A stretch of DNA of 64,000 bases, from assembly GCA_021790195.1 (NCBI GenBank), contig JAJYIF010000004.1, positions 62,001 to 126,000 of the forward strand, given 5' to 3'. The notes under the pieces were generated by a model, which was given only the letters and a program-made list of their open reading frames with translations, had not been told where the DNA came from and did not search any database. The position numbers and the translations under genes are program-made. Below are positions 54,059 to 63,832 of this stretch, in pieces; positions within the stretch are counted from its first letter, which is position 1; every line of letters begins with the position of its first letter. The DNA is from Nitrospirota bacterium (lineage in GTDB: Bacteria > Nitrospirota > Thermodesulfovibrionia > Thermodesulfovibrionales > UBA9159).

Positions 54059-55223
54059 AAAGTCGGAGGTATCTTATGGAGACTTCACTCCAAGACTTTC
54101 CTCTAAGGTCATGCGCAAGAGTACCTGTTATATTTTGAAGAGCCAGCCGCATTCCTTCTGCCAGTTCCTCCACGTTTTCAGGCTTCACAAGCCGATTGCC
54201 TGGTTCATCGTTAAGAATCTCCGGGAGACCCCCTGTCTTGTATGCGACAACTCTTTTTCCGGCAGCCAGCGCCTCAAGCGCCACCATACCGAAGGATTCA
54301 TTGCGTGACGGCACAACAACCAGTTCACAACCTTTTAAAAGGCCGATCATATCAGCCCTCTGCGCCCTTCCCCAAAAAAAGATCCTGTTTGCTTTGCCTT
54401 GTTGAAGGTCGGAAGGCTCCGATGTCAATTTCTTGGAGACTACGTGCAGATTTATATCCCTCGCCAGTGAAAGAAGGTCTTCCCTCTCCGGCCCGTCCCC
54501 CGCAAGGATCAGATCGGCTTCTAACCCCATATCAAGTGCCCTTCGATAAGCCAGCAGAAGCAAGTCGAACCCCTTTGTATGCACAAGTCTTCCGGCTGCG
54601 AAAATGTATGGCCGGGAGTGCTTATAAGGTGGAAACCTCTGAAACTCTTCCGGTCTTATGCCGTTATGTATAACGGTCGATTTTGTTTCGATCTCCGGCA
54701 CAAGTCTTCTTGCCTCGTTTAAGAGATATCCGGAACAGGCTGTTACATAATCGGAAGCCGTCAATACTCTTCTGAAGAGCCACCGGTCGATTCTTGACCT
54801 ATGAGGCAATCCCTCGACATCATCACCATGGAGCGAAACGACGCATTTTATGCCGAGCATCTTTGACGCAAATATTGCAAACGGAGCCTGACTGCCGAGA
54901 AAATGAATGTTGACTATAGACGGTTTTTCTTTTCTTAAGAAAAACATCAGTCTGAAAAGATTTGCAAATCCGATCACCAGTCCTGCAACAAACTTGATAA
55001 GCCTGGACAGGCCGAACGATGCGAGATAGAATCCCGGGAAAAGCATCCTTCCGACCGGTATACCGTCAACGATTTCGTGTCTTTTCAGAATTCGGGGATG
55101 CCTATTGGTCACAACAGCGACATCATGCTTTTGTGATTTGAATTCACAAGCAAGCTGCGAAATCGCCTCCTGCAAGCCGCCGAGAACAGGAAGATATGAG
55201 GACGGTATTAAAGTGACCCTCAA
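54033..55223 (-). CDS. GT4 family glycosyltransferase
   Basis: 396 residues, GT-B. The first ~20 residues (IPSSYLPVLGGLQEAISQLA) and FAAGRLVHTKGFDLLLLAYR, plus NESFGMVALEALAAGKRVVAYK with the E-x7-E pair, are clear. Its start is 16 bp after the stop of the zinc-ribbon methyltransferase. Confidence 0.88.
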   Translation of the reverse strand: MRVTLIPSSYLPVLGGLQEAISQLACEFKSQKHDVAVVTNRHPRILKRHEIVDGIPVGRMLFPGFYLASFGLSRLIKFVAGLVIGFANLFRLMFFLRKEKPSIVNIHFLGSQAPFAIFASKMLGIKCVVSLHGDDVEGLPHRSRIDRWLFRRVLTASDYVTACSGYLLNEARRLVPEIETKSTVIHNGIRPEEFQRFPPYKHSRPYIFAAGRLVHTKGFDLLLLAYRRALDMGLEADLILAGDGPEREDLLSLARDINLHVVSKKLTSEPSDLQQGKANRIFFWGRAQRADMIGLLKGCELVVVPSRNESFGMVALEALAAGKRVVAYKTGGLPEILNDEPGNRLVKPENVEELAEGMRLALQNITGTLAHDLRGKSWSEVSIRYLRLFENVDKQK

Positions 55224-55239
55224 CGGATAACCCGGAGAC

Positions 55240-56199
55240 TTAGTCTTTTGTCACCCTGAAATAGAAGGGCATGCCTAAAGTAATGCTCAACAATATATAG
55301 AGGGAATACAAGCAACTCTTCGGAGCGTATCGCACTGGGCCGATTCTGTCCAAATAACGCTGAGGCATTTCAATGTGTAAGGAAAGATCGGCTTTGGCAA
55401 TCGCCCGCTTATATTCGCGGAGAGAATATACATGATCATTGTGCTGATTCTCCCGTCTTGAGCGTTCAGCAGCCTGTTGTTTCTTCTTTCTCCTTAGAAA
55501 GCCGACCGTATCATCCAATATATATGCGCAGCATCCAGGCTTCAGAATCCGCTGAAGTTCAAAAAAGACCTTGCCCAGATCATTGCTGTGATGGAGGGAA
55601 TTTATCGAAAAGACACAATCTATTGAATTGTTTCTTAGCGGTATATTCTCCATTGGGGCCAGAATGCATTCATAATATGTGTTGTCATGTTCAAAAAAGA
55701 CCTTGCTACTTAACAAGCCGCGATATTTGCCTTTCACAATGTCCAGCGCGATGCAGTCATACCCCTTTCTTGCGAGAAACCTTGTCGACCATGTTGTGCT
55801 TGCACCGATGTCCAACAAAGTCTTTCCTCCGCCGGGCTGGCAATCTCTTAGTACCTGATCAAAGGTTGATATTTTTCGTTTCCATCCCTCTATATTATCG
55901 GCCTTTTCATTTGCAACACGGGGCAGGCTGAGAAGCCAGGAGTCATTATACGTGTCCGGGTCCCTGGGATAACAGTAGGTCGCAACTCCCTCGCTTGACT
56001 TTATTTCGCTTAGATTGTCTTCCGGCAGATCATGCAAGAATTCTGGAATACCGTCTCTGACATTGATTGTCCTCCCGCAACCGGCGCAACGAAGCTCCCC
56101 TTGCAATATATTCCCATCAGAGACCATGTCCTGTATGATTTCAAGACCTTGGCGATGACACAGATTGCATTGGAGCAAATCCACAAAGTGCAGCTTCAC
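55240..56199 (-). CDS. methyltransferase with N-terminal zinc ribbon
   Basis: 319 residues. The first ~55 residues hold C11-x2-C14 and C38-x2-C41, a Trm112-like zinc ribbon; then DIGASTTWSTRFLARKGYDCIALD and DCVFSINSLHHSNDLGKVF form a class I methyltransferase. The GTG at 56199 puts the zinc ribbon close to the N-terminus; a TTG at 56283 would overlap the MBOAT gene. A C-terminal hydrophobic end (LYSLYILLSITLGMPFYF) may anchor it to the membrane. Confidence 0.78.
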   Translation of the reverse strand: MKLHFVDLLQCNLCHRQGLEIIQDMVSDGNILQGELRCAGCGRTINVRDGIPEFLHDLPEDNLSEIKSSEGVATYCYPRDPDTYNDSWLLSLPRVANEKADNIEGWKRKISTFDQVLRDCQPGGGKTLLDIGASTTWSTRFLARKGYDCIALDIVKGKYRGLLSSKVFFEHDNTYYECILAPMENIPLRNNSIDCVFSINSLHHSNDLGKVFFELQRILKPGCCAYILDDTVGFLRRKKKQQAAERSRRENQHNDHVYSLREYKRAIAKADLSLHIEMPQRYLDRIGPVRYAPKSCLYSLYILLSITLGMPFYFRVTKD

Positions 56200-56224
56200 G
56201 TCATTACCTATTATGCGACCGTCA

Positions 56225-57646
56225 TTAAAACTGAAAATAGATGAAATTACCGGTAGCCGCGGCGCCAAAGATGAAGACGCCAAAAAGCATATACATGTAA
56301 CTCATTGCCTGAAGGCCGCAGTTAGATTCGAGCAGGATCTCAAGGTTGTTCTTCTTATACTGAATCAATTGCATCAGCATCAGGAACCATGTAAAGAAAG
56401 CTATGATCAAAGTATTCTGGAAGACCGAATAAGTCAGGGAAAAACCCAGCGCAAGGCTTCTTGTCATGGCAAAGATCTGATTGAGCGAATCCGCGCGGAA
56501 CAGGAGCCAGCCAAGGCATGTTACGTGGAAAAATACAATTACTTTGAGAATGTTGAGAGCTGCGCCGAAAGCGCGGGGCAGCTTAAATTGGGGATGGCGG
56601 ACATTCAGATCGATAAAGCGATGAATTGAAAGAATAACTCCCTGGTAGACGCCCCACAGTACAAAATGCCAGGCCGCGCCGTGCCATAATCCGCAAAGTG
56701 CCATAGTAATCAAGAGGTTCAGGTAGGTTCTGAATCGTCCCCTTCTGTTTCCTCCCAGGGGTATGTATACATAATCCTTCAGCCAAGTGGAAAGGGTGAT
56801 ATGCCACCTCTGCCAGAATTCCCTCGGGTTTCTGGCAAAGTATGGAAGGTTGAAATTCATTGAGAGCTCGAATCCCATAAGTCGCGCCAAGCCTCTTGCG
56901 ATATCAGTATATCCTGAGAAATCCGCATAGATTTGAAAGGCAAATGCATATAGGCCGAAAAGCACTTGCAGGCCTGGTTCGTTCTTTCCGGCAAAGACGG
57001 CATCGGCGTATCTCATCATGTTGTCGGCTATGAAAACTTTCTTGAAGAGGCCCCAGAGGACAAGATAGCCGCCTGAAAGGAGCCTGTCGGCGCGGACGAT
57101 CCGTTTCTCCTCAATCTGGGGGAGAAAAGTCCTCGCCCTTTCTATCGGTCCGGCTACGAGCTTCGGGAAGAAAGCGACAAAGAGGGCATAATTGAGGATA
57201 TTTCTTGTCGGCTGAAGTTTATTGCGGTAGATGTCGATAGTGTAACTCATCGTCTGAAACGTGTAAAACGAGATCCCTACCGGCAGAACGATATTCAGAT
57301 GCATAAGGGAAGGGTCATATCCGGATGCCCTTATCAGCTTCTCGATTCCGTCCACAAAAAAGCTGTAATATTTGAAGAAGCCAAGAATGGCAAGATTGCT
57401 GCAGACGCTTATCGCCAGAAAGACCTTGCGCTTCTTCAGGTCCGCTGCTTCATTGATTCTTATTCCGCAATAATAATCAATTATCGTTGAGGCGAGGATC
57501 AAACCGAGGAATTTGTAGTTCCAGCTTCCGTAAAAAAAGTAGCTGGCGATCAGAAGAAGGATGTTCTGTCCGCGTCTGTCCAAAAGGAGGTAGAGTCCGT
57601 AGACAGCCGCAAAGAAAATCCAGAACTCCCAGGAATTGAAAAGCAT
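56225..57646 (-). CDS. MBOAT family O-acyltransferase (AlgI/DltB-like)
   Basis: 473 residues, ten or more membrane helices. The RWHITLSTWLKDYVYIPLGGNRRG motif and the catalytic histidine in GLWHGAAWHFVLWG are both intact. AlgI-like proteins carry acyl (usually acetyl) groups through the inner membrane for modification of extracellular polysaccharide. The SGNH gene just upstream is the usual partner. Ends 10 bp before the next gene's end. Confidence 0.92.
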   Translation of the reverse strand: MLFNSWEFWIFFAAVYGLYLLLDRRGQNILLLIASYFFYGSWNYKFLGLILASTIIDYYCGIRINEAADLKKRKVFLAISVCSNLAILGFFKYYSFFVDGIEKLIRASGYDPSLMHLNIVLPVGISFYTFQTMSYTIDIYRNKLQPTRNILNYALFVAFFPKLVAGPIERARTFLPQIEEKRIVRADRLLSGGYLVLWGLFKKVFIADNMMRYADAVFAGKNEPGLQVLFGLYAFAFQIYADFSGYTDIARGLARLMGFELSMNFNLPYFARNPREFWQRWHITLSTWLKDYVYIPLGGNRRGRFRTYLNLLITMALCGLWHGAAWHFVLWGVYQGVILSIHRFIDLNVRHPQFKLPRAFGAALNILKVIVFFHVTCLGWLLFRADSLNQIFAMTRSLALGFSLTYSVFQNTLIIAFFTWFLMLMQLIQYKKNNLEILLESNCGLQAMSYMYMLFGVFIFGAAATGNFIYFQF

Positions 57647-57655
57647 CCCGTGTCT

Positions 57656-58747
57656 CTAAGATTTCCCGGCGTTAATCAGCAGCCCTGAACCGATCAGGTA
57701 GTCATGAAGCTTCCGAGCAATCTCGCTGGAGCCTTTCGGAGTGGCATGGACATGGTCGGAAAGAACAGTGAGGTCGGGAGTGATCAGGGCGTTAAGATCG
57801 ACAAAGGGCACATCCTCTTCTTCCGATATCCGCTCCAGGGACACTCTTACCTGTCTGACAGCTTTGACAAGCTTGTCTTCCTTCATAATGAAATATATCC
57901 TGGATTTCTCCTGGTCCTGCAGCGGGCGGCTCAGAAGGTTCAACTGGTTTATTAAACAGACCCTGATATGGTTCGCTTTCGCTATAGCCACAATACTCCG
58001 TATGTTCCTCTCGAAGACGCGCCTGCCGTATTCCAAATCACTATCCGTGTCTGGCGGCTGGGACGCCGGCGCGGGGGGAGAGATCCCGACAAACTCCCGG
58101 GGTATCTTGTTCCTCAAGGCTCTGCCGAGAATATACAAATAACTGTAATGGAGCCACCGGTCAATGTTAGACGGGGAATCCTTCCGTTCGGCAAGGCCGG
58201 TGTCGGCGAACCCTCTGGAGGGCGATATAAGGGGCCAGTATTTGATATCATTCCATCCGAGGTAACATAATACAAGGTCCGGGTCAAAATCGAGAAGACG
58301 GGTCGCAAAACTTGTCAGGGCCTGGAAAGAAGAAAAACCGTCTACAGAAGTATTCAGCACCTCGACCTTGTTTGACTTGTCTGCATCAAACAAGATCTGA
58401 AGCCTGTCCGGCCACGTCTCTCCGTCATTAAGTCCATGCCCGTATGACTCTGACCCTCCGAGGATGATGATTCTGTAAGTCCCGTCAGGCTTTTTTGCCG
58501 TGAACTCCCTGCCGCGATAGCCGAGGGAGTTGATCTTTGTTTTTAAAGTAATGTGATTAATTTTGGAATTGGGAGCGAGAGAGTATCCCGTGAAAATATC
58601 CGGCCTATAAAGAAAATATCCGGGGTCGAAGGCGCCTATATCACGGTTGGTCAGAAAGAAAAAGATACGCAGTCCCGCTTCTGCCATGAGCAGAATGAGG
58701 AGACACGAGACTACTATTCTTGCGACTTCTTTCCTGTAATCTTTCAC
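57656..58747 (-). CDS. SGNH/GDSL-like acyl hydrolase or acyltransferase (AlgJ/AlgX-type partner)
   Basis: 363 residues: an N-terminal membrane anchor (~10-30) and a periplasmic SGNH domain. Block I is GGSESYGHG, block III LGWNDIKYW, block V DHVHATPKG, giving the Ser-Gly-Asn-His set. It overlaps the GT4 gene upstream by 4 bp (ATGA) and precedes the MBOAT gene, so the two likely O-acylate the polysaccharide. Confidence 0.85.
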   Translation of the reverse strand: MKDYRKEVARIVVSCLLILLMAEAGLRIFFFLTNRDIGAFDPGYFLYRPDIFTGYSLAPNSKINHITLKTKINSLGYRGREFTAKKPDGTYRIIILGGSESYGHGLNDGETWPDRLQILFDADKSNKVEVLNTSVDGFSSFQALTSFATRLLDFDPDLVLCYLGWNDIKYWPLISPSRGFADTGLAERKDSPSNIDRWLHYSYLYILGRALRNKIPREFVGISPPAPASQPPDTDSDLEYGRRVFERNIRSIVAIAKANHIRVCLINQLNLLSRPLQDQEKSRIYFIMKEDKLVKAVRQVRVSLERISEEEDVPFVDLNALITPDLTVLSDHVHATPKGSSEIARKLHDYLIGSGLLINAGKS

Positions 58748-59955
58748 GAAGCGATAATATGTTTGTTGAGCGGTTCGCCGATCAGCCTGCGATAAAAAGC
58801 CAGGGTTCTGAGGGCAACAACGTCAGGACCAAACCTTGAAAGGGCCTCTTCTTTGCCTGCTTTACCCATACGGGACGACAATTGTTCATCGCGTAGTAGC
58901 CTCGTAATGGCAGTTGCCAGGGCCACGTCGTCTCCGGGCGGAACAAGAAAGCCGGTCTCATGATCACGAACTATTTCTTCAGTAGCAGTCCCTGAAGACG
59001 CAACGACCGGTTTTTCGAAGAGCATGGCTTCAACCGCGGATATGCAGAAGGTCTCGTAGTATGAAGGCGCGGCATACACAGCACATGCTTTGTAGTATTC
59101 GCCTATTCTGTCTCTTTCTATGTAACCGGTTAGTGTGACCTTGTCGGCAATGCGGTTATCTTTAAGAAAGCGCTGTAATACGCTTTCAGGCACGGAGATA
59201 TGCGAGGACCCCGCCATGACAAGTCGTGCTTCTGGAATAATTGCCACGATATGCATGAATGCCTTCAGGAGTGTCCATATACCCTTAACGTCTGCAATGC
59301 GTCCGGCATAAAAAATCATTTTGGAGGCCTGGAGTCGGGAGGTCCGGATCTCATCTGCATTAAAGGCGCGTACAGGATTAGGTATGACCTCCAGAAGATT
59401 TTTTCTGTGTGCTTTTCTATCAACCATGTCTTTTTGAAAATTGCTCGGCGCCGAAATCCCCCGTGCTTTACAAAGACAGAACCTTTGGAGGACCCTGTCC
59501 AGTTTCGCTCCTATCGAAGCCCTTCCCATGGTCGATTTTTCAAAGGAATATGTGCTTCCGTGAAGCCGTATCACCAAAGGGATTTTTCTTACGCATAGCG
59601 CAACAAGAAGATTCCCCGTCTCCGAGCCCTCGATAATATCCGGACGGTGTTCTCTTCCCAGCGCTCTGAGCTTGCGGTAAAAGCCCAATGACCATTCTAT
59701 CTCACGCACGGGCAGGGCGACCATTTGTCCGATTAACGGCAGCCTGGACAGATACCAGTGAATGTTGCCCCCTCTGAATTCATGGAGATAAGCCCCATCT
59801 TCTAATTTCGTCGTCCTTGATGTTTTGCTTTTAACGATGATGTGGATTTCGTGGCCTAATCCGGCAAGTCCGGGGACCAAGGCATCCAGATAAGATGCAA
59901 TCCCGCCGCCTTGGCCGAGAGAATGATGTTCGAGCGATAGAAAACAGATATTCAA
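58744..59955 (-). CDS. GT4 family glycosyltransferase (paralogue of the GT4-PIG-L N-terminus)
   Basis: 403 residues. ICFLSLEHHSLGQGGGIASY at the start, FYAGRIADVKGIWTLLKAF and YYETFCISAVEAMLFEKPVVAS with the E-x7-E pair. It closely matches the first 380 residues of the gene at 60653 (shared HW-x2-SR-x-PL, SLPVREIE, IRLHG), so the two are tandem duplicates; this one lacks the deacetylase domain. Confidence 0.88.
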   Translation of the reverse strand: MNICFLSLEHHSLGQGGGIASYLDALVPGLAGLGHEIHIIVKSKTSRTTKLEDGAYLHEFRGGNIHWYLSRLPLIGQMVALPVREIEWSLGFYRKLRALGREHRPDIIEGSETGNLLVALCVRKIPLVIRLHGSTYSFEKSTMGRASIGAKLDRVLQRFCLCKARGISAPSNFQKDMVDRKAHRKNLLEVIPNPVRAFNADEIRTSRLQASKMIFYAGRIADVKGIWTLLKAFMHIVAIIPEARLVMAGSSHISVPESVLQRFLKDNRIADKVTLTGYIERDRIGEYYKACAVYAAPSYYETFCISAVEAMLFEKPVVASSGTATEEIVRDHETGFLVPPGDDVALATAITRLLRDEQLSSRMGKAGKEEALSRFGPDVVALRTLAFYRRLIGEPLNKHIIAS

Positions 59956-60656
59956 GAAAGGTCCCGTTTAATCGCTCGAAATGTTAGCTGCCCGGCGAAA
60001 CGATATGGCATGACTTCCCGGAGCCACTTCCTTCTGAAATTGTGACCGATACCGAGGGAATGTTTAAGTGCGGACAAGACATCGAAGACCGAACTTAACC
60101 CCCAGACAGTTATTCTCGCCGACCAGAGCGCCCCCTTCGTCAGCCACTTATTGCCAATGAACTGATGGGCCCACGTCCAGACGATCAACGGGAAACAGCT
60201 TATGCCGGGAGAGATTACGATATCGCCGAACCCGCTGCGGCGAAAGATTTCGAGTAGGCCGTTCTTACTGAAGTAGAAATAGGTCTCGCCCTGCATCGGT
60301 TCGAGATAAGAGACACTACCGATAATAACGCCGTTTGGCTTGAGGACTCTTCTGATCTCGCTCAGGACAAGATAAGGATCGTGAAAGTATTCCATCACCT
60401 GCCAGATGTTGACGAGGTCAAAGGTCCGGTCTGGAAAGGGCAGATTATGTGCGTCGACCTGCAGGTCTACAGCGGCATTATCATGATAATCGCAGCATAC
60501 ACAACAATATCCCGCCTGTTCGATGGGCGATCTATGTCTGCCCGTTCCCGCTCCCAAATCGAGGGCAAGCCCGTTTCCTTTAGGCAGGACGGATTCAATT
60601 GAGGACCAATCCGGTTGCAGGGTCTCCCAGAGGCTCTGATTCGTTCTTCTCTTCAA
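59952..60656 (-). CDS. class I SAM-dependent methyltransferase
   Basis: 234 residues. LDLGAGTGRHRSPIEQAG is the SAM loop; AHNLPFPDRTFDLVNIWQVMEYFHD follows in UbiE-like style. It overlaps both neighbouring genes by 4 bp, so is part of a coupled set with the two GT4 genes. Confidence 0.83.
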   Translation of the reverse strand: MKRRTNQSLWETLQPDWSSIESVLPKGNGLALDLGAGTGRHRSPIEQAGYCCVCCDYHDNAAVDLQVDAHNLPFPDRTFDLVNIWQVMEYFHDPYLVLSEIRRVLKPNGVIIGSVSYLEPMQGETYFYFSKNGLLEIFRRSGFGDIVISPGISCFPLIVWTWAHQFIGNKWLTKGALWSARITVWGLSSVFDVLSALKHSLGIGHNFRRKWLREVMPYRFAGQLTFRAIKRDLS

Positions 60657-62635
60657 CTGGACCTAATGCTGCCAGGTTCTTTGCTGGGCGGGGAAAGCCA
60701 GATGCGCTCTGCATGAGTATCGCGTCCCACAGTGAGTGCATACTTCCTGAAATTATTGCTTGCCTTTTTATAGTTGCCGCCTATTCCGTACAACTGGGTA
60801 TTGTAATTCTTGATCATTTTCAGTTTGAAGTCCATTTCTATAGAAATGACTGACGGTGATAACGGGGTTTCGTGTCTTTCTACGATTGTACGGATCTCTT
60901 CAGGATACCACATGCAATAAGGAAAATCTTCGAAAAAAGATACCTTAAATCCCTCAGCAGAAAGACTCAAGCCCACCTTGTAAGCTATCTGATGGTCCAC
61001 GTGGTTGCCGATACCCAATGGTACAAGTATATGCGTTTTTGCGGGATCATGACTTTGCACTGTCTCTTTCACTTTCTCATAGATATCACCGCACAATATC
61101 AGGTCTTCTGGATGAAGAACACCCCTTATCTCTTCGTAATTATTATAAAGAGAGACGCCGTTCTTAGTCTTCCGGTAGATGCAATCCAGGAAATCGAGAT
61201 GTATCTCGCGGGCTCCTATCATTTCTAGAGCAGTTCTATCTTCCTTCATTCTCAGGCTGACGGGGTCTTCTACCTTCCACTTATTGTGGATTTCACGAGC
61301 AAAAGGGCTGAGCCCGGAACTCTCCGGGAGCCCTCCAAACAGCGTGATGACCAGATTCTTCTTGCCTCGCTTTCTGTATTTGTGCATGATGCCTCCGCAG
61401 GAAAAGACGGCGTCATCGAAATGGGGAGAAAGGAAGATGTTACATATCGGGTCTGCGCTGATATTCGAGACTGACAGGCTATTGTAGATGCCCAGGAGTT
61501 TCTCCGTTACAACGGTAACACTGAATTCAGTGAAGTCGTCTGCGCTTGCCGGCCGACCTTCGCGCCGTATGATGCGCACGCACGCGTCGGCAAGGGCCTC
61601 GACGTCTCCCGGCTCCACAAGAAGAGCGCTGTGGTGCCCTTTCAGAAGCTCCCTGACGGCGGCAATATCCGAGGCCACGACGGGTGCGCCATGCATTAGG
61701 GCTTCCAGCAAAACATATCCAAAGGTCTCATAAAAGGAGGGCAGGACGACCGCTGCCGCACACTCATAAAGCGCCAACAGTTTGGAATATTCCACATGCC
61801 CCAAGAAGATCACTGAGTCTTCTATACCGAGCCTGCTGAGCATCTTTCCGATCTCATTCCACGGAAGCGAGGGGTGTCTGCTGCCTGCAAAGACAAAACG
61901 GGCATTCGGTATCTGTCTTAACACTATCGGTATCGCCTTCAGGAGCGGGATTACCCCTTTCACATTCTGAAGGCGACCCACATATAGAAAGAGCGGGTGA
62001 TCCTTGTCACAGACGCCTGCCCGCATAGCAAGTATCTCCTGCGGAACGGGATTTGGAACGACGCTCGGAGATATCTCCCTTCTCTTCAGGTCAGCGACTA
62101 TTTCTGATGCATGGGCATGACTCGGTGAAGTCAGAAGGTCGCAGCGGCGAAGGGCCCTGCGTTGCAGATATCTGCTGAAGCGTACGCCGACAGGGATATG
62201 GCCCGGAGGGGAATATTTTTTGAAGGTGAACATTTCACCGTGGAGGCGTATCACGCTCTTTATGCCGGGTCTCAGCTTCGAGAAATAGTACGATCCGGTT
62301 TCCGTGCCTTCCACGATATCAACCGGCTCGATGGCGTCGATTTCCCTCACTGCGCGAAGCACGGTCATCGAGTACTCGATTTCCCGAACAGGCAGCGACA
62401 GCGCTCTTCCCAACAGGGGGACTCTCGATACATGCCAGTGCAGATTGCCTGGTAGCTTCCAAAGTATTCTGACACCCTCATCGAAAGTGATGCGCTCCTC
62501 TTCCCTGCCCAGGGCTATTACCGATACTCGATGACCTCGCCGAACCAATTCCCGGCCCACCGCCCTAACATAAGTTCCCACCCCGCCGCCTCCCTCGGCA
62601 CTCGGATAATCTAGAGATGCAAAACAGATATGCAC
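60653..62635 (-). CDS. bifunctional GT4 glycosyltransferase and PIG-L type deacetylase
   Basis: 660 residues. Residues 1-385 are a GT4 enzyme (GGGGVGTYVRAV near 15-26, GRLQNVKGVIPLLKAI, E303-x7-E311). Residues ~398-650 are a PIG-L/LmbE zinc deacetylase: S403-P-H405-F-D407-D408 and H545-V-D-H548 supply the metal site. LmbE-type domains remove N-acetyl groups from GlcNAc derivatives (as in MshB, PIG-L, BshB). One protein could thus add a GlcNAc and de-N-acetylate it; this is inference from the fusion. Tandem partner of the GT4 at 58744. Confidence 0.88.
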   Translation of the reverse strand: MHICFASLDYPSAEGGGGVGTYVRAVGRELVRRGHRVSVIALGREEERITFDEGVRILWKLPGNLHWHVSRVPLLGRALSLPVREIEYSMTVLRAVREIDAIEPVDIVEGTETGSYYFSKLRPGIKSVIRLHGEMFTFKKYSPPGHIPVGVRFSRYLQRRALRRCDLLTSPSHAHASEIVADLKRREISPSVVPNPVPQEILAMRAGVCDKDHPLFLYVGRLQNVKGVIPLLKAIPIVLRQIPNARFVFAGSRHPSLPWNEIGKMLSRLGIEDSVIFLGHVEYSKLLALYECAAAVVLPSFYETFGYVLLEALMHGAPVVASDIAAVRELLKGHHSALLVEPGDVEALADACVRIIRREGRPASADDFTEFSVTVVTEKLLGIYNSLSVSNISADPICNIFLSPHFDDAVFSCGGIMHKYRKRGKKNLVITLFGGLPESSGLSPFAREIHNKWKVEDPVSLRMKEDRTALEMIGAREIHLDFLDCIYRKTKNGVSLYNNYEEIRGVLHPEDLILCGDIYEKVKETVQSHDPAKTHILVPLGIGNHVDHQIAYKVGLSLSAEGFKVSFFEDFPYCMWYPEEIRTIVERHETPLSPSVISIEMDFKLKMIKNYNTQLYGIGGNYKKASNNFRKYALTVGRDTHAERIWLSPPSKEPGSIRSS

Positions 62636-62638
62636 GTG

Positions 62639-63802
62639 CTAAGGACGTCTTCTCTTATCGATATATCGAGTAAAATAATATTTATCGAGGAAACGATAAA
62701 CAGCTGACCCTCTTAGGTTCTTCGGCTCAGCGCAGGAACGGACACAGGCCTCGCAGAAAGAGCTGTCGTCGAGATCGGCCAGCATGTGTCGCCTGAGCGC
62801 ATCATATTTCTCAGAATACCATATATCATGTAATGAGGCTTTCTTTACGTTCCCCATATTGAATCCGCAGTGGCAGCACGGCGTTACATTGCCATCGACT
62901 GCAATTCTGCAAAGGTTCCACCCGACCATGCAACGCCTCTTATACGGAAGGTCCGAAAGATTCCCGTTGGTTTTTTCTTCGTCATCCTTACTCTCGGCGC
63001 CAGGACGGAATGACCGAAGGAAGGCCTCCAGATTATTGACGATGCCGGCTCGCTCCATGATCGCTTCAGCTTTCCCGGCGCACTCGCGAATGATTCTTTT
63101 GTCGTTATCTTCGAGAGAGAGTTGCTTGGTTTCCGTGAATACGGACACTTCTCGGAAGATGACCTTGTCAACGTTCAATACCGTAGCCAATTCAGCCATA
63201 TTCACAATATCATCAGCATTGAGTTTCATCATGATATTAACCAGATTGATCTTAAGCTTGGTTCTTCCATGCCGCTTCTCAATGCGCACTTCATGCAGCG
63301 CCTCCACGATCCTCGCAAAATTCTCTAAAGAGCGGCCATCCGGGGAAGGGTGGGTTTTCACATAAGCACCTTCGCTGCCAGCCCATAAGCTGACCTGCAG
63401 TTCATTCAACCCCGAGGCGCACAACCTTTGAACGTCGGAACCTGTTCTTATGCGGGTTCCGTTAGTTACTACGGTGGAATAAAGTGCGGAACGCCCAATG
63501 CATTCCAGGATTTCATAAATATCCGGATGAAGAAAAGGTTCGCCCAACCCGGCCAGCTCTACACGTGTGACACCCATCTTCCCCATATCTCTCGAAAGGG
63601 ACTGAAATGTGCCCAAATCCATGCTCAATGAATCGTGCCTGCGCTTCTCTTTAAGTAGCGGGCTGTTAGACCAACAGGCGATGCAACTCAGATTACACAT
63701 ATTCTCAACGTCGATTTGCACAAGGAAGGGCGCAGAGAAAGCCCGTGAGCCACTCATGGCGCCTGCGTAGCTCAACGCACGTTGAAATCTCGTTTTTTGC
63801 AT
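62639..63802 (-). CDS. radical SAM/SPASM domain protein
   Basis: 387 residues. C36-x3-C40-x2-C43 is the radical SAM cluster site (MCNLSCIACWSN); the C-terminal SPASM-like region has CMVGWNLCRIAVDGNVTPCCHCGFN and CEACVRSC, for auxiliary FeS clusters. Such proteins occur in surface-glycan clusters, where the substrate is unknown; elsewhere they modify peptides. AAAGGCGG precedes the ATG. First intact gene of the polysaccharide operon in this window. Confidence 0.85.
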   Translation of the reverse strand: MQKTRFQRALSYAGAMSGSRAFSAPFLVQIDVENMCNLSCIACWSNSPLLKEKRRHDSLSMDLGTFQSLSRDMGKMGVTRVELAGLGEPFLHPDIYEILECIGRSALYSTVVTNGTRIRTGSDVQRLCASGLNELQVSLWAGSEGAYVKTHPSPDGRSLENFARIVEALHEVRIEKRHGRTKLKINLVNIMMKLNADDIVNMAELATVLNVDKVIFREVSVFTETKQLSLEDNDKRIIRECAGKAEAIMERAGIVNNLEAFLRSFRPGAESKDDEEKTNGNLSDLPYKRRCMVGWNLCRIAVDGNVTPCCHCGFNMGNVKKASLHDIWYSEKYDALRRHMLADLDDSSFCEACVRSCAEPKNLRGSAVYRFLDKYYFTRYIDKRRRP

Positions 63803-63832
63803 GGCCGCCTTTACCTTCTCACCACAGACAAT

